In this document: positions 41,950 through 51,235 of the stretch, in pieces | Position numbering within the stretch: the stretch's first letter is position 1 | Layout of the letters: every line of letters starts with the position of its first letter | Assembly: GCA_038210135.1 (NCBI GenBank) | Contig: JBBQWZ010000014.1 | Span: 1 to 64,000, forward strand | Reading direction: 5' to 3' | Length of the DNA: 64,000 nt | Origin: JBBQWZ01 sp038210135 | Lineage (GTDB): Bacteria > Acidobacteriota > Terriglobia > Bryobacterales > Bryobacteraceae | Notes under the pieces: model-generated | Databases searched by the model: none | The model's input: only the letters and a program-made list of their open reading frames with translations | Told to the model about the DNA's origin: nothing | Made by a program: the position numbers and the translations under genes

Positions 41950-43596
41950 TTACCAGAAGATCACGTTTAGGACGAGTAGCGCGACTCCGACGATCGCCGC
42001 CAGCGGACCCGGCCGCTTCCACCAGGCGACGTCTTCACGCGGTACTTCCGTCAAGCCGTACACCAACCCGCGGAGTTCGTCGTCCGATTTCCGTCTCGTC
42101 GCCACGCTGACGCCCAGAGTCACCACGAAGCAAGCCGACCAGGCGAAAATCGCAATCCAGAAATTCTGCGCCATCGTGGACGGGAAGGTTTGCATTTCGC
42201 CCAGCCATCCCCCCTTGCCTTCGGCAACCGTCAATCCGTGAGTCAGTGCCGCGGCCATAGTACCGGCCACCAACCCTGTAAACGCGCCGTGCCCGGTGGT
42301 GCGGCGCCAGAACATTCCCAGCAGAAATGTCGCGAACAGCGGAGCATTCACAAATCCAAAGATCAGCTGCAGCAGATCCATGATGTTGTTGTAATAGGTC
42401 GCCAGGTACGCCGTCGCGACGCTCAGCGCGACTCCGACGACCGTGGTCAAACGGCCGACCATCAGGTAATGCGCATCCGGCGCATTCCTGCGGATATGTC
42501 CGCCGTAAATATCGTACGTGAACACCGTATTGAAGGCCGTCACATTACCCGCCATGCCGGACATGAACGACGCCACCAGCGCCGTGAGCCCGACGCCCAG
42601 CATGCCGCTCGGATAATACGTTTTCATCAGCGTCATGAGTACCTGGTCGTAATCGTAGCTCCCGTTTTTCATCGGCAACTCGTAGCCCATTCCGGCTTTC
42701 GTTAGCGCAATTGCAGCGATACCCGGAAGAATGACGATGAACGGCATCACCATTTTCGGGAACGCGGCAATCAGCGGCGTCCGCCGCGCAGCCGACATTG
42801 AATTCGCCGCCATCGCCCGCTGCACCACCAGGAAATCGGTGCACCAGTATCCGAAGCTCAATACAAATCCAAGCCCAGCCACCAGGCCGAACCATTCGAC
42901 GCCCATCGGATTCGAGTTCGCGCTGCCGACGTATTTCCACGAATGCGTCATCACCGGATCCAGCCGCGAGGCCATGCCCTCCCAGCCGCCGGCGCGAGAC
43001 ACGGCGATAATCGCGAGCGGAGCAAATCCGAGGACGATGAGAAAAAACTGGAGGACTTCGTTGTAGATCGCGCTGGTCAGTCCGCCGAGATAGGTGTATA
43101 CCAGCACGATCGCCGCGCTCAGCAGCACGGAAGAAGTGAAACTCCATCCAAGCACCAATTGAAACAGGATGCCCAGCGCATACATCGAAATGCCGGACGA
43201 GAACAGCGTCATGATCGCGAAGGTGACCGCGTTCAGCGTCCGCGTCTTTTCATCGAAGCGCAGCTTCAAATATTCCGGTACGGATCGCGCGCGGCTGCCG
43301 TAATAAAACGGCATCATGAACACACCGACGAACAGCATCGCCGGAACCGCGCCGATCCAGTAGAAGTGCGCGGTCATGATCCCGTACTTCGCTCCGGAAG
43401 CGCACATGCCGATCACTTCCTGCGCGCCCAGATTGGCCGCCAGGAACGCCAGGCTGGTGATCCAGACCGGTACGGAACGCTGCGATGTCAGGAATTCCGC
43501 GCCGCTGGTGACGCGCCGTTTCACCCAATAACCGATCCCTAAAACGAACGCAAAGTAGATGGCGAGGATCAGGTAATCGACGGCCGCAAGCGACAT
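41950..43596 (-). CDS. Sodium:solute symporter (SSS family), probable sugar transporter
   Basis: 548 residues, about 13-14 transmembrane helices. SSS landmarks: FLTSQRSVPVWITSLAFLAA with the ANLGAQEVIGM helix of sodium and substrate contacts, GLVAGLGFVLSFGYWCTDFL and QRAMAANSMSAARRTPL. The helix-1 region and the YLGGLTSAIYNEVLQFF segment resemble SGLT-like sugar transporters. Co-transcription with galK makes galactose the best substrate guess, but that is context only. It is divergent from the lactate permease with 27 bases between starts, so they share a control region. Confidence 0.85.
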   Translation of the reverse strand: MSLAAVDYLILAIYFAFVLGIGYWVKRRVTSGAEFLTSQRSVPVWITSLAFLAANLGAQEVIGMCASGAKYGIMTAHFYWIGAVPAMLFVGVFMMPFYYGSRARSVPEYLKLRFDEKTRTLNAVTFAIMTLFSSGISMYALGILFQLVLGWSFTSSVLLSAAIVLVYTYLGGLTSAIYNEVLQFFLIVLGFAPLAIIAVSRAGGWEGMASRLDPVMTHSWKYVGSANSNPMGVEWFGLVAGLGFVLSFGYWCTDFLVVQRAMAANSMSAARRTPLIAAFPKMVMPFIVILPGIAAIALTKAGMGYELPMKNGSYDYDQVLMTLMKTYYPSGMLGVGLTALVASFMSGMAGNVTAFNTVFTYDIYGGHIRRNAPDAHYLMVGRLTTVVGVALSVATAYLATYYNNIMDLLQLIFGFVNAPLFATFLLGMFWRRTTGHGAFTGLVAGTMAAALTHGLTVAEGKGGWLGEMQTFPSTMAQNFWIAIFAWSACFVVTLGVSVATRRKSDDELRGLVYGLTEVPREDVAWWKRPGPLAAIVGVALLVLNVIFW

Positions 43597-43623
43597 GCCC
43601 TCCTAATGTACACTAGGCCCTTC

Positions 43624-45210
43624 ATGTGGCCTCAAACCTATGCGCCGGTAGCCGGCAGCGTTCCTCTTTCCGCTCTCGTCGCGGCGCTTCCGGTCGTCAC
43701 GTTGCTGGTCTTGCTGGCCGGATTCCGTAAGCCGGCGTGGATGGCCGCGCTCGCCGGACTCGCCACCGCCGCGATCGTCGCCGCCGCCGTTTACAGCATG
43801 CCGGCCAGCGCGTTGATCGCCTCGATCACCTACGGCGCGGCCTTCGGATTATTTCCCATCGGCTGGATTGTGTATTGGGCGATCGTCCTCTATCGAGTCA
43901 CCGTCGATACCGGCCAGTTCGAAATCATCAAGGATTCAGTAGCCGGCTTGACCTCCGATCCACGCTTGCAGGCTCTGCTGATCGCATTCTCGTTTGGCGC
44001 CTTTATTGAAGGCGCGGCCGGATTCGGAACGCCCGTCGCCGTCGCCGCGGCCATGCTCACCGGATTGGGATTCTCGCCGTTCTATGCCGCGGGAATCTGC
44101 CTGCTCGCGAACACCGCGCCGGTTGCGTTCGGCTCCATCGGAATTCCGCTGGTCACCTTGCAAACCATCACCGGCCTCCCGATGATGGAGCTCAGCGGCA
44201 ATGTCGGAAAGATCTGCGCTCCAGTCTCCTTGTTTATCCCCGCATATTTGATGCTGGTCATGGGCGGACTCAAAGCCCTCCGCGGAGTCTGGCCCGCCGC
44301 CGCGCTCTGCGGAATCGCCTTCGCGAGCGCGCAATTCGGCGTGTCCACTTACCTCGGCCCCTACCTGACCGACATCATCGGCTCGCTGAGCGCGATGCTT
44401 GGCCTGGTCGTCTTGCTGCAGTTCTGGCGGCCCGCCGACGGACCCGCGCAACCGCCGCCCCACAAGCACACCACCAGCGCCGTAATCCGCGCCTGGATGC
44501 CGTATGGCCTGCTGGTGGTCTTCGTTTTGCTGTGGGGCGTGGACGGCGTAAAGAGCGTCCTCAACAGCGCGACCTTCGCGTTCCCCTGGCCGTCGCTGCA
44601 CAACTCGATCCTGCGCATGCCGCCGGCCGTCGCCACTCAATCTCCCTACGCCGCGACCTACACGCTGAACCTGCTCTCCGCTTCCGGAACCGCCTGCGCA
44701 TTCGCCGCGATCACCAGCGCGTTGCTCCTGGGCGTGCCGTTCGGCAAACTCGCCGGCATCATGACGTCCACCGCCAGGCAACTCGCATTTTCCATGTTGA
44801 CCATCTCGAGCGTTCTCGGCCTCGCCTTCCTGATGAACTATTGCGGCGCCACCGCAACCCTGGGACTCGCTTTCGCCGCGACCGGAGCCGCCTTCCCGTT
44901 CTTCAGCGCGATCCTCGGCTGGCTGGGCGTCTTCCTGACCGGCAGCGATACGTCCGCCAATGCGCTGTTCGGAAATCTGCAAGTCATCACCGCGTCGAAG
45001 CTCGGCCTCGATCCGGCGTTGATGGCGGCGTCCAATTCGAGTGGCGGCGTGATGGGAAAAATGATCAGCCTGCAAAGCATCGCCGTCGCAGCAGCGGCAA
45101 CCGGAATGTCGGCGGAGGACGAAGCCAAGCTGTTCCGCTTCACCCTGCGGCACAGCGTCTTCCTCGCCTGCGTAATCGGGTTGGTGGTCGCAGTCTACGC
45201 CTACGCGTAA
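43624..45210 (+). CDS. L-lactate permease (LctP family)
   Basis: 528 residues from ATG 43624; an in-frame start at 43606 would overlap the symporter promoter region. About 12-13 transmembrane helices with family phrases FSFGAFIEGAAGFGTPVAVA, PVAFGSIGIPLVTLQTITG and GVFLTGSDTSANALFGNLQ. Proton-coupled uptake of L-lactate and perhaps glycolate. No lactate dehydrogenase operon or regulator is adjacent, so regulation cannot be read from context. Convergent with the Uma2 gene, 6 bases between stops. Confidence 0.9.
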   Translation: MWPQTYAPVAGSVPLSALVAALPVVTLLVLLAGFRKPAWMAALAGLATAAIVAAAVYSMPASALIASITYGAAFGLFPIGWIVYWAIVLYRVTVDTGQFEIIKDSVAGLTSDPRLQALLIAFSFGAFIEGAAGFGTPVAVAAAMLTGLGFSPFYAAGICLLANTAPVAFGSIGIPLVTLQTITGLPMMELSGNVGKICAPVSLFIPAYLMLVMGGLKALRGVWPAAALCGIAFASAQFGVSTYLGPYLTDIIGSLSAMLGLVVLLQFWRPADGPAQPPPHKHTTSAVIRAWMPYGLLVVFVLLWGVDGVKSVLNSATFAFPWPSLHNSILRMPPAVATQSPYAATYTLNLLSASGTACAFAAITSALLLGVPFGKLAGIMTSTARQLAFSMLTISSVLGLAFLMNYCGATATLGLAFAATGAAFPFFSAILGWLGVFLTGSDTSANALFGNLQVITASKLGLDPALMAASNSSGGVMGKMISLQSIAVAAAATGMSAEDEAKLFRFTLRHSVFLACVIGLVVAVYAYA

Positions 45211-45216
45211 TTATGT

Positions 45217-45762
45217 TTATTCCGCGAAAACTGCCGCGATGGGCGTGGCGAATCCGGGAAGCAACTCAGGCGCGTCAATCTGATCTTCGATGGTAAGAAT
45301 ACGATCCGCACCCGATGCTTCGAGCGCATGAATCTCGCGCCGTTCCGGATAGACGATCCAGACCGTGTGCGTTCCCGCCGCAAAGTACTGCTTCACTTTG
45401 CGCATCAGTTGCGCCACTGAATCGCTGGGAGAGAAAATCTCAACCGCCAGATCAGGAGCACCGTTTCCGAACCCCGTGCTGCGAACCTGCTCGACGCGCG
45501 CTTTGCGGACGAACGCGACATCCGGACTGCGAAGAGTCCCGTCGCTCAGGCGAAAGCCCGTGTCACCGGCGTAGACCCGTCCCAGATCGTGCTGCTTTGC
45601 GAATTGCTTAAGCAGGAACGCGATCTCGGTTTCCAGGTTGCCGTGGTCTTCCGATGCGGGCGCCGTCTCAAGCAGTTCCCCCTCATCCAGTTCCACGTTG
45701 CGGTGATACACATCGGGCATGCGTTCGAGATCGTCCATCGTCAACGATGTCTTTGGCGCCAT
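45217..45762 (-). CDS. Uma2-family (DUF820) putative restriction-fold endonuclease
   Basis: 181 residues. The family core is visible: MDDLERMPDVYHRNVELDEG, ISFLL-type helix EIAFLLKQFAKQHDLG, RSPDVAFVRKARVE with the Asp, and PDLAVEIFSPSDSVAQLMRK with the E-x-F/S-P-S motif of PD-(D/E)xK nucleases. These are single-copy or amplified genes of unknown role, common in cyanobacteria and Acidobacteriota. It is the last gene of the packed minus-strand run, 9 bases after the nicotinamidase-like gene. Confidence 0.85.
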   Translation of the reverse strand: MAPKTSLTMDDLERMPDVYHRNVELDEGELLETAPASEDHGNLETEIAFLLKQFAKQHDLGRVYAGDTGFRLSDGTLRSPDVAFVRKARVEQVRSTGFGNGAPDLAVEIFSPSDSVAQLMRKVKQYFAAGTHTVWIVYPERREIHALEASGADRILTIEDQIDAPELLPGFATPIAAVFAE

Positions 45763-45771
45763 GGCCGTTTG

Positions 45772-46356
45772 TTAACTCCGAACCAACTCGGCCAGGGTCG
45801 TCAGCCTGCCGCCGCCAGCCAGGAACTCCGCAAAGAACATATCCCGCTTCGCCGGATCCAGTTCCTTCACAGCATCCGCGACCACTTCCACCCGCCCACC
45901 AAACTTCAATAATCCAAGCGCCGCCATCCGCACGCAGATCTCCGTAACGACTCCGTAAACGACATAGCGATCGGCCGCGAAATGCCGCAAAACTTCGTCG
46001 AGCCGGTCATTCGAAAAGCAACTGAATGTCTGCTTCTCGAGCAGCACCTGCTCCACCCCATCGAGCGCCAACCTGCCCGCCGCATTCGGAACCACAATGC
46101 GCTTTTCAAGCAGTGTCGCCGCCGGCTTCCGCTGCCCCAATGCACCTGCAACACAGTGCGCCGGCCACTCGCGGAACTCAGGATCATCCTCCGCGTGCGC
46201 GTCCATCGTTGAAATCACCGGGATGCCCAGCGACGCGGCGAACCGGTTCAACACCGCCACCGCACCCTCGACACTCTCCGCACCAGGCACCGATAACGCG
46301 CCACTGGGATACAGAAAATCCATCTGTGTATCGATATCGAAGAAGACGGTGCGCAT
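45772..46356 (-). CDS. Nicotinamidase/isochorismatase-family hydrolase
   Basis: 194 residues. The cysteine hydrolase triad is visible: Asp9 in DIDTQMDF, Lys108 in LEKQTFSCF and Cys141 in GVVTEICVRMAAL. The metal-site pattern TMDAHAEDDPEF and WPAHCVAGALG is that of nicotinamidases rather than isochorismatases. It would deamidate nicotinamide to nicotinate. The upstream gene, one base away, encodes nicotinate phosphoribosyltransferase, so the pair forms the Preiss-Handler NAD salvage route. The symbol pncA is likely but is left out because only family-level evidence is available. Confidence 0.85.
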   Translation of the reverse strand: MRTVFFDIDTQMDFLYPSGALSVPGAESVEGAVAVLNRFAASLGIPVISTMDAHAEDDPEFREWPAHCVAGALGQRKPAATLLEKRIVVPNAAGRLALDGVEQVLLEKQTFSCFSNDRLDEVLRHFAADRYVVYGVVTEICVRMAALGLLKFGGRVEVVADAVKELDPAKRDMFFAEFLAGGGRLTTLAELVRS

Positions 46357-46357
46357 A

Positions 46358-47722
46358 TTACTCCGCCGACCTCGCCACCAGCGACACGCGCGCCAACCCC
46401 AGCCGGACCCGCTCTGCCAGCGCCATCAGATCCTTGCTGTACTCGACGCGATACGGATCCTCGTGGTCGTACAAGCTGTGGCACGGCGCCGGCAAAGCGC
46501 CGATCGCCTTCGCGGCATACGCGCGCGTTTCGTCGAGCGTCGGCAGCGGTTCAACCAGCTCTCCGCCCAGCATCACCGGGCGCAGTAAAGCTTCCGGCGC
46601 TTCGCCGTCCTTGCCGCCATCCGGACATTCGCCGGAGCGCCCGATCAGATCGCGGCCCGCATAGCGAAACACTTGCTTCGCGCCCGGCCACGTCGCCTTG
46701 CCGTCGCTGAACTTCGCGGTATAGCGATGACCTTCCGCGCCCTCCAGCTCGACCATCTTGTAGATGACGCCCATGCTCGGCGAGTCCGACGAAGTCGCCA
46801 AGTCCGTGCCGACGCCAAAGCTGTCGATCGGAACACCCGCCGCCACCAGTTCGTGGATCTTGTATTCGTTCAGGTCGCCCGTCGCCATGATCTTCGCGTC
46901 CGGCAGACCCGCATCATCCAGAATCCGCCGCACCGCCGGAGCCAGTTCCACCAGGTTCCCGCTATCGAGCCGCACGCCCCACAGCGGATTGCCCAGCGCA
47001 GCCGCCTCGCGCGCGCCTTGCAGCGTGTCGTAGGTATCGATCAGGTACGCCGTAGTCTCGCCCATTAATTGCTGAAGCCGCGCATGCGCCTCCCGCTCCT
47101 CGGCGAACGATAGCACCCAGGAATGCGCCGCCGTCCCGAACACCGGTACGCCATAGCGGAATCCGGTCTCGACATCGCTTGTGCCGATGCAGCCCGCGAT
47201 GTACGCCGCGCGTCCGGCGAGCACGCCGGCCTCGGGCGAATGCGCCCGCCGCGTTCCGAACTCGACCACCGTGCGTCCCGTCGCGGCCTTCACAACGCGC
47301 GCCGCCTTGGTCGCGATCATGGATTGAAATCCGATGGTCGCCAGCAGATACGTCTCCGGAATCTGCGCCTCCATAATCGGAGCGCGAATCGTTAGAAACG
47401 GTTCCCCCGCAAACAGCGGCGTTCCTTCGCGGACCGCAAATAAATCTCCCGTAAAACGGAAATCCGCCAGCATGTCGAAGAAGCCCGAACGGACACTGCG
47501 AAATTGCGGAAGACCTTTGAGGTACTGAATTTCGTCGGCGGTGAATCGGAGATTCCGCAAATACTCGACGGCCTGTTCGAGGCCTGCGGCGAGCACGAAA
47601 TTCCGGTACTTCGGCAAGCGCCGGACGAAGAGCTCAAAGGTCGCGCGCTCTTGCGACTTCCCCGCCTCCCAGTAGCCGGCGGCCATCGTGAGTTGGTAAA
47701 GATCGGTGACGAGGGCGTTCAT
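46358..47722 (-). CDS. pncB: Nicotinate phosphoribosyltransferase
   Basis: 454 residues. Starts NALVTDLYQLTMAAGYWEAG, a standard NAPRTase N-terminus. It continues with TVVEFGTRRAHSPEAGVLAG (the phosphoribosyl-pyrophosphate site with the conserved His region), VETGFRYGVPVFGTAAHSWV, GVRLDSGNLVELAPAVRRIL and ATGDLNEYKIHELVAAGVPI. It converts nicotinate and PRPP to nicotinate mononucleotide, using ATP. One base before the nicotinamidase-like start and 12 after the DUF4340 gene, so it is in the same transcript as the exporter genes upstream. Confidence 0.92.
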   Translation of the reverse strand: MNALVTDLYQLTMAAGYWEAGKSQERATFELFVRRLPKYRNFVLAAGLEQAVEYLRNLRFTADEIQYLKGLPQFRSVRSGFFDMLADFRFTGDLFAVREGTPLFAGEPFLTIRAPIMEAQIPETYLLATIGFQSMIATKAARVVKAATGRTVVEFGTRRAHSPEAGVLAGRAAYIAGCIGTSDVETGFRYGVPVFGTAAHSWVLSFAEEREAHARLQQLMGETTAYLIDTYDTLQGAREAAALGNPLWGVRLDSGNLVELAPAVRRILDDAGLPDAKIMATGDLNEYKIHELVAAGVPIDSFGVGTDLATSSDSPSMGVIYKMVELEGAEGHRYTAKFSDGKATWPGAKQVFRYAGRDLIGRSGECPDGGKDGEAPEALLRPVMLGGELVEPLPTLDETRAYAAKAIGALPAPCHSLYDHEDPYRVEYSKDLMALAERVRLGLARVSLVARSAE

Positions 47723-47734
47723 CGCAAGCGCCCG

Positions 47735-49096
47735 CTACTTCTTCTTCGCTTCGTTCTTCTTGTCTTCAGCCTTTGCCGCAGCCGAAGGTTTCACATCCGC
47801 CACCGCTTTGCGAAGTTCATCGACGGCGGCACCGTCCAGTTCGTACACGGTCGGCTCGCCATCGCGTTTGGCCAGGCACTTGTCGCCTGCGCGCGAGAGC
47901 AAAATCTTCTCCGTACGCTTGTTCTCGTTCGAAACAACCGTGATCGAGAGAACGTCCGCCACGACGCCGCCTTCTGAAAATTTCTTCGCCGAAAGCTCGC
48001 GTAGCTTGTCGATCAATGCCTGTACGCTCGGAGGATCCATCGCCTTTCCGCCGCTCACCCAACCCTCGCCGGATTTTTGGAGGATGCGCTCCACTCCGCC
48101 ATCGCGGATCGCCACCTTGGTCGGATCCGAAAACCCGAAATCGAAAACCTTCTTGTTGCGGAAGTCGTCGATGCCCTTATCGAGACCCGCGCCAACGTCC
48201 TTCGCGACCTTGAAGACACCCGCCACCACGCTCGATTTCGCCCAGAAATTCTCTTTCACTTTTCGGATTTCCAGCTGCTGCGTTCCCGCCGGATCGGTTA
48301 GCTTCACCACCGCGACCGGAGTTCCGGAGCTAAAAGTCGACACCGCTTTGGCGGCATCTTCATCCGAAACCGTCGTATCCATCTTGGCCTCGCGCAGCTT
48401 GCGGACCATCTCCTCGATCTGCCATCCGTCCGCGCGCATCGGCTTCGGCTTCACGATCTGCCATTCATTCGCGCCGATCCGTCCGAACTCGACGGATTGA
48501 TTCTTGGCTGTCAATTCCACACGGCTTACTTTTTCCGGATCGATCGTCAGCAGGCGCTTGTCGCGTAGATCTTTCCACGATTTGTCGAGCGCCGCGCGGA
48601 TCGAGCTATTGACGATGAACACGCGCGGATCGCCGCTCAGCTTGGTGTACACGCCGGATCCCGCCGGCGTATCATCGCCAAATTCGAGCGTCTCCACCTT
48701 GCCGTCTTTCTTGCTGATTGCAACCTTCAACGCCGGAGTGGCGAGGCCGAACGGCGAGAGATCGGTAGCCTTTTCCTCCACCAGTCGATCCGCCTTGAGA
48801 TCGGCGAATTGCGTCATCACCGGCAACAGAGCATCGGTGTCCGCTGTCAGCTTTTGCGGCTCGAGCATCTCCCATTTCGCAATATCCGTGCGATTGAGAG
48901 CCACTCGCCCGCCATCTTTGCGAGTGATCTCGATCTTCTTGATGTCCGGATCGGCGATGCTAAGAATCTTCGGTCGCTCAACCGAATCTTTCGAGGTCTT
49001 GTTTTCGTCGTCTTTGGACGTCTTATTGGAATACCAGACACCCACGCCAAGAGCGGCCAGCAACCCGGCCGCCGCGAGCAAACTACGGAAGCGCAT
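47735..49096 (-). CDS. DUF4340-domain protein
   Basis: 453 residues with one N-terminal anchor (LLAAAGLLAALGVGVWYSN). DUF4340 units follow: ILSIADPDIKKIEITRKDGG, LVEEKATDLSPFGLATPALK, LEFGDDTPAGSGVYTKLSGD and KRLLTIDPEKVSRVELTAKN. The pattern is repeated in the second half (VFDFGFSDPTKVAIRDGGVE). The C-terminus is Lys/Ala-rich. DUF4340 proteins regularly follow GldA/F/G-type ABC genes and are thought to sit in the periplasm with that complex. Four bases after the GldG-like stop. Confidence 0.85.
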   Translation of the reverse strand: MRFRSLLAAAGLLAALGVGVWYSNKTSKDDENKTSKDSVERPKILSIADPDIKKIEITRKDGGRVALNRTDIAKWEMLEPQKLTADTDALLPVMTQFADLKADRLVEEKATDLSPFGLATPALKVAISKKDGKVETLEFGDDTPAGSGVYTKLSGDPRVFIVNSSIRAALDKSWKDLRDKRLLTIDPEKVSRVELTAKNQSVEFGRIGANEWQIVKPKPMRADGWQIEEMVRKLREAKMDTTVSDEDAAKAVSTFSSGTPVAVVKLTDPAGTQQLEIRKVKENFWAKSSVVAGVFKVAKDVGAGLDKGIDDFRNKKVFDFGFSDPTKVAIRDGGVERILQKSGEGWVSGGKAMDPPSVQALIDKLRELSAKKFSEGGVVADVLSITVVSNENKRTEKILLSRAGDKCLAKRDGEPTVYELDGAAVDELRKAVADVKPSAAAKAEDKKNEAKKK

Positions 49097-49099
49097 CGC

Positions 49100-50464
49100 C
49101 TACCTCCGCTTCCACCAAACGCCGAGTCCAGCCGCCACCGCCAGGAACGGCAGCACGATGACGCTGAAGTAAAACAGCAGATTCATCTGCCGGCGCGACA
49201 TCGCGATGCGGCGGTCTTCCGGCTCTTTCGGACGAATGGAAATCAGATCCTCGTCCGAAGAAAGCCAGTTCAACATGTTCAGCGCGAGATCGCGGTTGCC
49301 GTTAAAACGCAAAATATTGTTTGCCACAAAACCCGACGAGCCCACCACGACGAAGCGGCCTTCTTTACCTTCCGCGCCCTTGTAAACACCAGCGGCGCCG
49401 AGATTCAGCGGACCCTTCTTGTCGTTGTCCGTCTTCTTCACTTCGGCGGCGGAAAGATTCGTCGTAGCAAATGCGTTCTCCGACGTCGAGAACAATTTCT
49501 CGACCGTGGTCTTATCGCCGTTCTTCACGTCGATCGACCGCGCCACCGGAAACGCCGTCGCCGTCTCTTTCATCTCGCGCACAATTGGATGCTGCGCGTA
49601 GGTCACAACCAGCGGCACCACTTCGCTCAGGCCCACCAACTGGCCCATGCCGCTGGTGTCGAGCGCCAGATCCTTGTTGACCGTTACGCCCCACGTGGCA
49701 AGCTGCGCCAGCAGCGCGCTATTCTCATCGATCTCGGAACCCATTTTCAGCGGAGGATCGATGAGGAACAAGGCGCGTCCACCCCCCTCGATGTACGCCT
49801 TCAGCTTCGCCACCACGGCGTCGATGTAGTCGCGCTTCGGACCGCCCACCAGCACGATCGTGCATTCCTTCGGAATCTCGCCGCTCAGTAGATTGATTAC
49901 CTGCGTCTTGTAATTGCTCTTCTCGATCAATTCCTTGAAGCCCGAGTAGCCGCTGCGGCCCGCGTCGTCAAACCCATGCTCGCCGGATCCGGTTATCGTG
50001 CAGACGCGGCGTTCCCCGCCCTTCAGCACGCGGATGATGCCGCTAGTCAGCTCTTCTTCGGTCAGCGACTTCGCTTCCTGCTTCTTGTCGCCGATCTCGA
50101 TGAAAATCTGACCGTAGCTCGAAACACCGGCCTGCTTGGCCAGTTGCGGCTTCTTGTCGGGATCGATGTAATCAACCGTCAGCTTCGTCGAAAGATTCTG
50201 ATAGCGATCGAGCAAATCGCGCGCGGGTTGGAATTGCGCGGTCTTGTCGAAATATTTGATCTTAACGTCCTGCTTCAGATTCTTGACGACCTTCTCGGTC
50301 TGGTCCGAAAGGCTGAAGCGCTTATTCGTCGTCGAATCGAAGCTCTTGTTGTAGCGTTGAGCGAGGAAATTCGCCATGCCCAGCACGCCAATCACAATCA
50401 GAATGTAGACCGTGACGTAGACGGAATATTTGGTTTGTTTGGTTTTCATCCAAGCGGTGTTCAT
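49100..50464 (-). CDS. GldG-like auxiliary component of an ABC transporter
   Basis: 454 residues. N-terminal transmembrane helix (VYILIVIGVLGMANFLAQRYN), then a periplasmic domain of the ABC_transp_aux family: NKRFSLSDQTEKVVKNLKQD, VKIKYFDKTAQFQPARDLLD, VDYIDPDKKPQLAKQAGV and VCTITGSGEHGFDD. The C-terminus has a second helix (NLLFYFSVIVLPFLAVAAGL) and a basic end. In Bacteroidota the homologue belongs to the gliding-motility ABC complex; in Acidobacteriota the same genes occur without gliding, with unknown cargo. Between GldF-like and DUF4340 genes, 3-base spacing on both sides. Confidence 0.85.
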   Translation of the reverse strand: MNTAWMKTKQTKYSVYVTVYILIVIGVLGMANFLAQRYNKSFDSTTNKRFSLSDQTEKVVKNLKQDVKIKYFDKTAQFQPARDLLDRYQNLSTKLTVDYIDPDKKPQLAKQAGVSSYGQIFIEIGDKKQEAKSLTEEELTSGIIRVLKGGERRVCTITGSGEHGFDDAGRSGYSGFKELIEKSNYKTQVINLLSGEIPKECTIVLVGGPKRDYIDAVVAKLKAYIEGGGRALFLIDPPLKMGSEIDENSALLAQLATWGVTVNKDLALDTSGMGQLVGLSEVVPLVVTYAQHPIVREMKETATAFPVARSIDVKNGDKTTVEKLFSTSENAFATTNLSAAEVKKTDNDKKGPLNLGAAGVYKGAEGKEGRFVVVGSSGFVANNILRFNGNRDLALNMLNWLSSDEDLISIRPKEPEDRRIAMSRRQMNLLFYFSVIVLPFLAVAAGLGVWWKRR

Positions 50465-50467
50465 CGA

Positions 50468-51235
50468 TTAGGCCCTCCACCGCACGCTCTCGAGCGCTCT
50501 CTTTGTCAAAAACAATCCCAGGAAAATCATCGACAGATAGTAGATTAAATCCTTCGTATCGATGACCCCCTTTGAGAACGGCTCAAAATGTGTCAGCACG
50601 CTCATGTAGGAAATCACTTTGGCCCAGGCGGCGGTTTCGTACGCGCTCACCCATTCGAGAATCCATAGCAGTAAGCAAATGGCGAACGTCGCGACGCCCG
50701 CGACGATTTGATTTCGCGTCGTCGTCGAGATGAACGTTCCAATCGCCAGCAGGCAGCCGCCTTGCAGCAATAGGCCAAGGTAGCCGACCAACAGCGGCTT
50801 CCAGTCCGGCTTGCCGTACATAAAGAGGATGCCGATATTCAGCAGCGAAACCGCCAGCAGTACGGCCCACAGTGCGAGAGCCGCCAGCCATTTTCCCCAG
50901 ATGATTTCGTAATCGCGGATCGGCGAGGTCGCCAGTAATTCATACGTGCCGGATCGCTTTTCCTCGGCGAATAACCGCATCGTCACCATCGGAATCATGA
51001 ACAGTCCGACCACGCTCAAATTCGAGAGCACCGGCCGGATCACCCATTCGTTCACGTCCATCGGCATTTGCCGGCCCGTCATCTGGCCCTCCATGCCGCG
51101 CTGCACGAAGATCGCTACGGCGACATAAAAGAACCACCCCGCGATCAGGGCAAAGAACGCCATCAGCCCATATGCGATCGGCGAACGGAAATATCCGTTC
51201 ATCTCTTTCTTGAAAATTACCAATGCGTTATACAT
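50468..51235 (-). CDS. ABC transporter permease, GldF-like
   Basis: 255 residues, about six transmembrane helices of the ABC-2 type. N-terminal YNALVIFKKEMNGYFRSPIA is the usual cytoplasmic start of this group. RLFAEEKRSGTYELLATSPIRDYEIIWGKW (in parts) is the characteristic coupling region after helix 2. It overlaps the ATPase gene by 8 bases. Works with the ATPase at 51.2-52.2 kb. Confidence 0.88.
   Translation of the reverse strand: MYNALVIFKKEMNGYFRSPIAYGLMAFFALIAGWFFYVAVAIFVQRGMEGQMTGRQMPMDVNEWVIRPVLSNLSVVGLFMIPMVTMRLFAEEKRSGTYELLATSPIRDYEIIWGKWLAALALWAVLLAVSLLNIGILFMYGKPDWKPLLVGYLGLLLQGGCLLAIGTFISTTTRNQIVAGVATFAICLLLWILEWVSAYETAAWAKVISYMSVLTHFEPFSKGVIDTKDLIYYLSMIFLGLFLTKRALESVRWRA

Noticed and set aside
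41774..42022. 82-residue start for the small membrane protein
   Set aside because: The first 27 residues lie within the symporter gene and are Arg-rich; the ATG at 41941 gives a natural two-helix protein just after the symporter stop.
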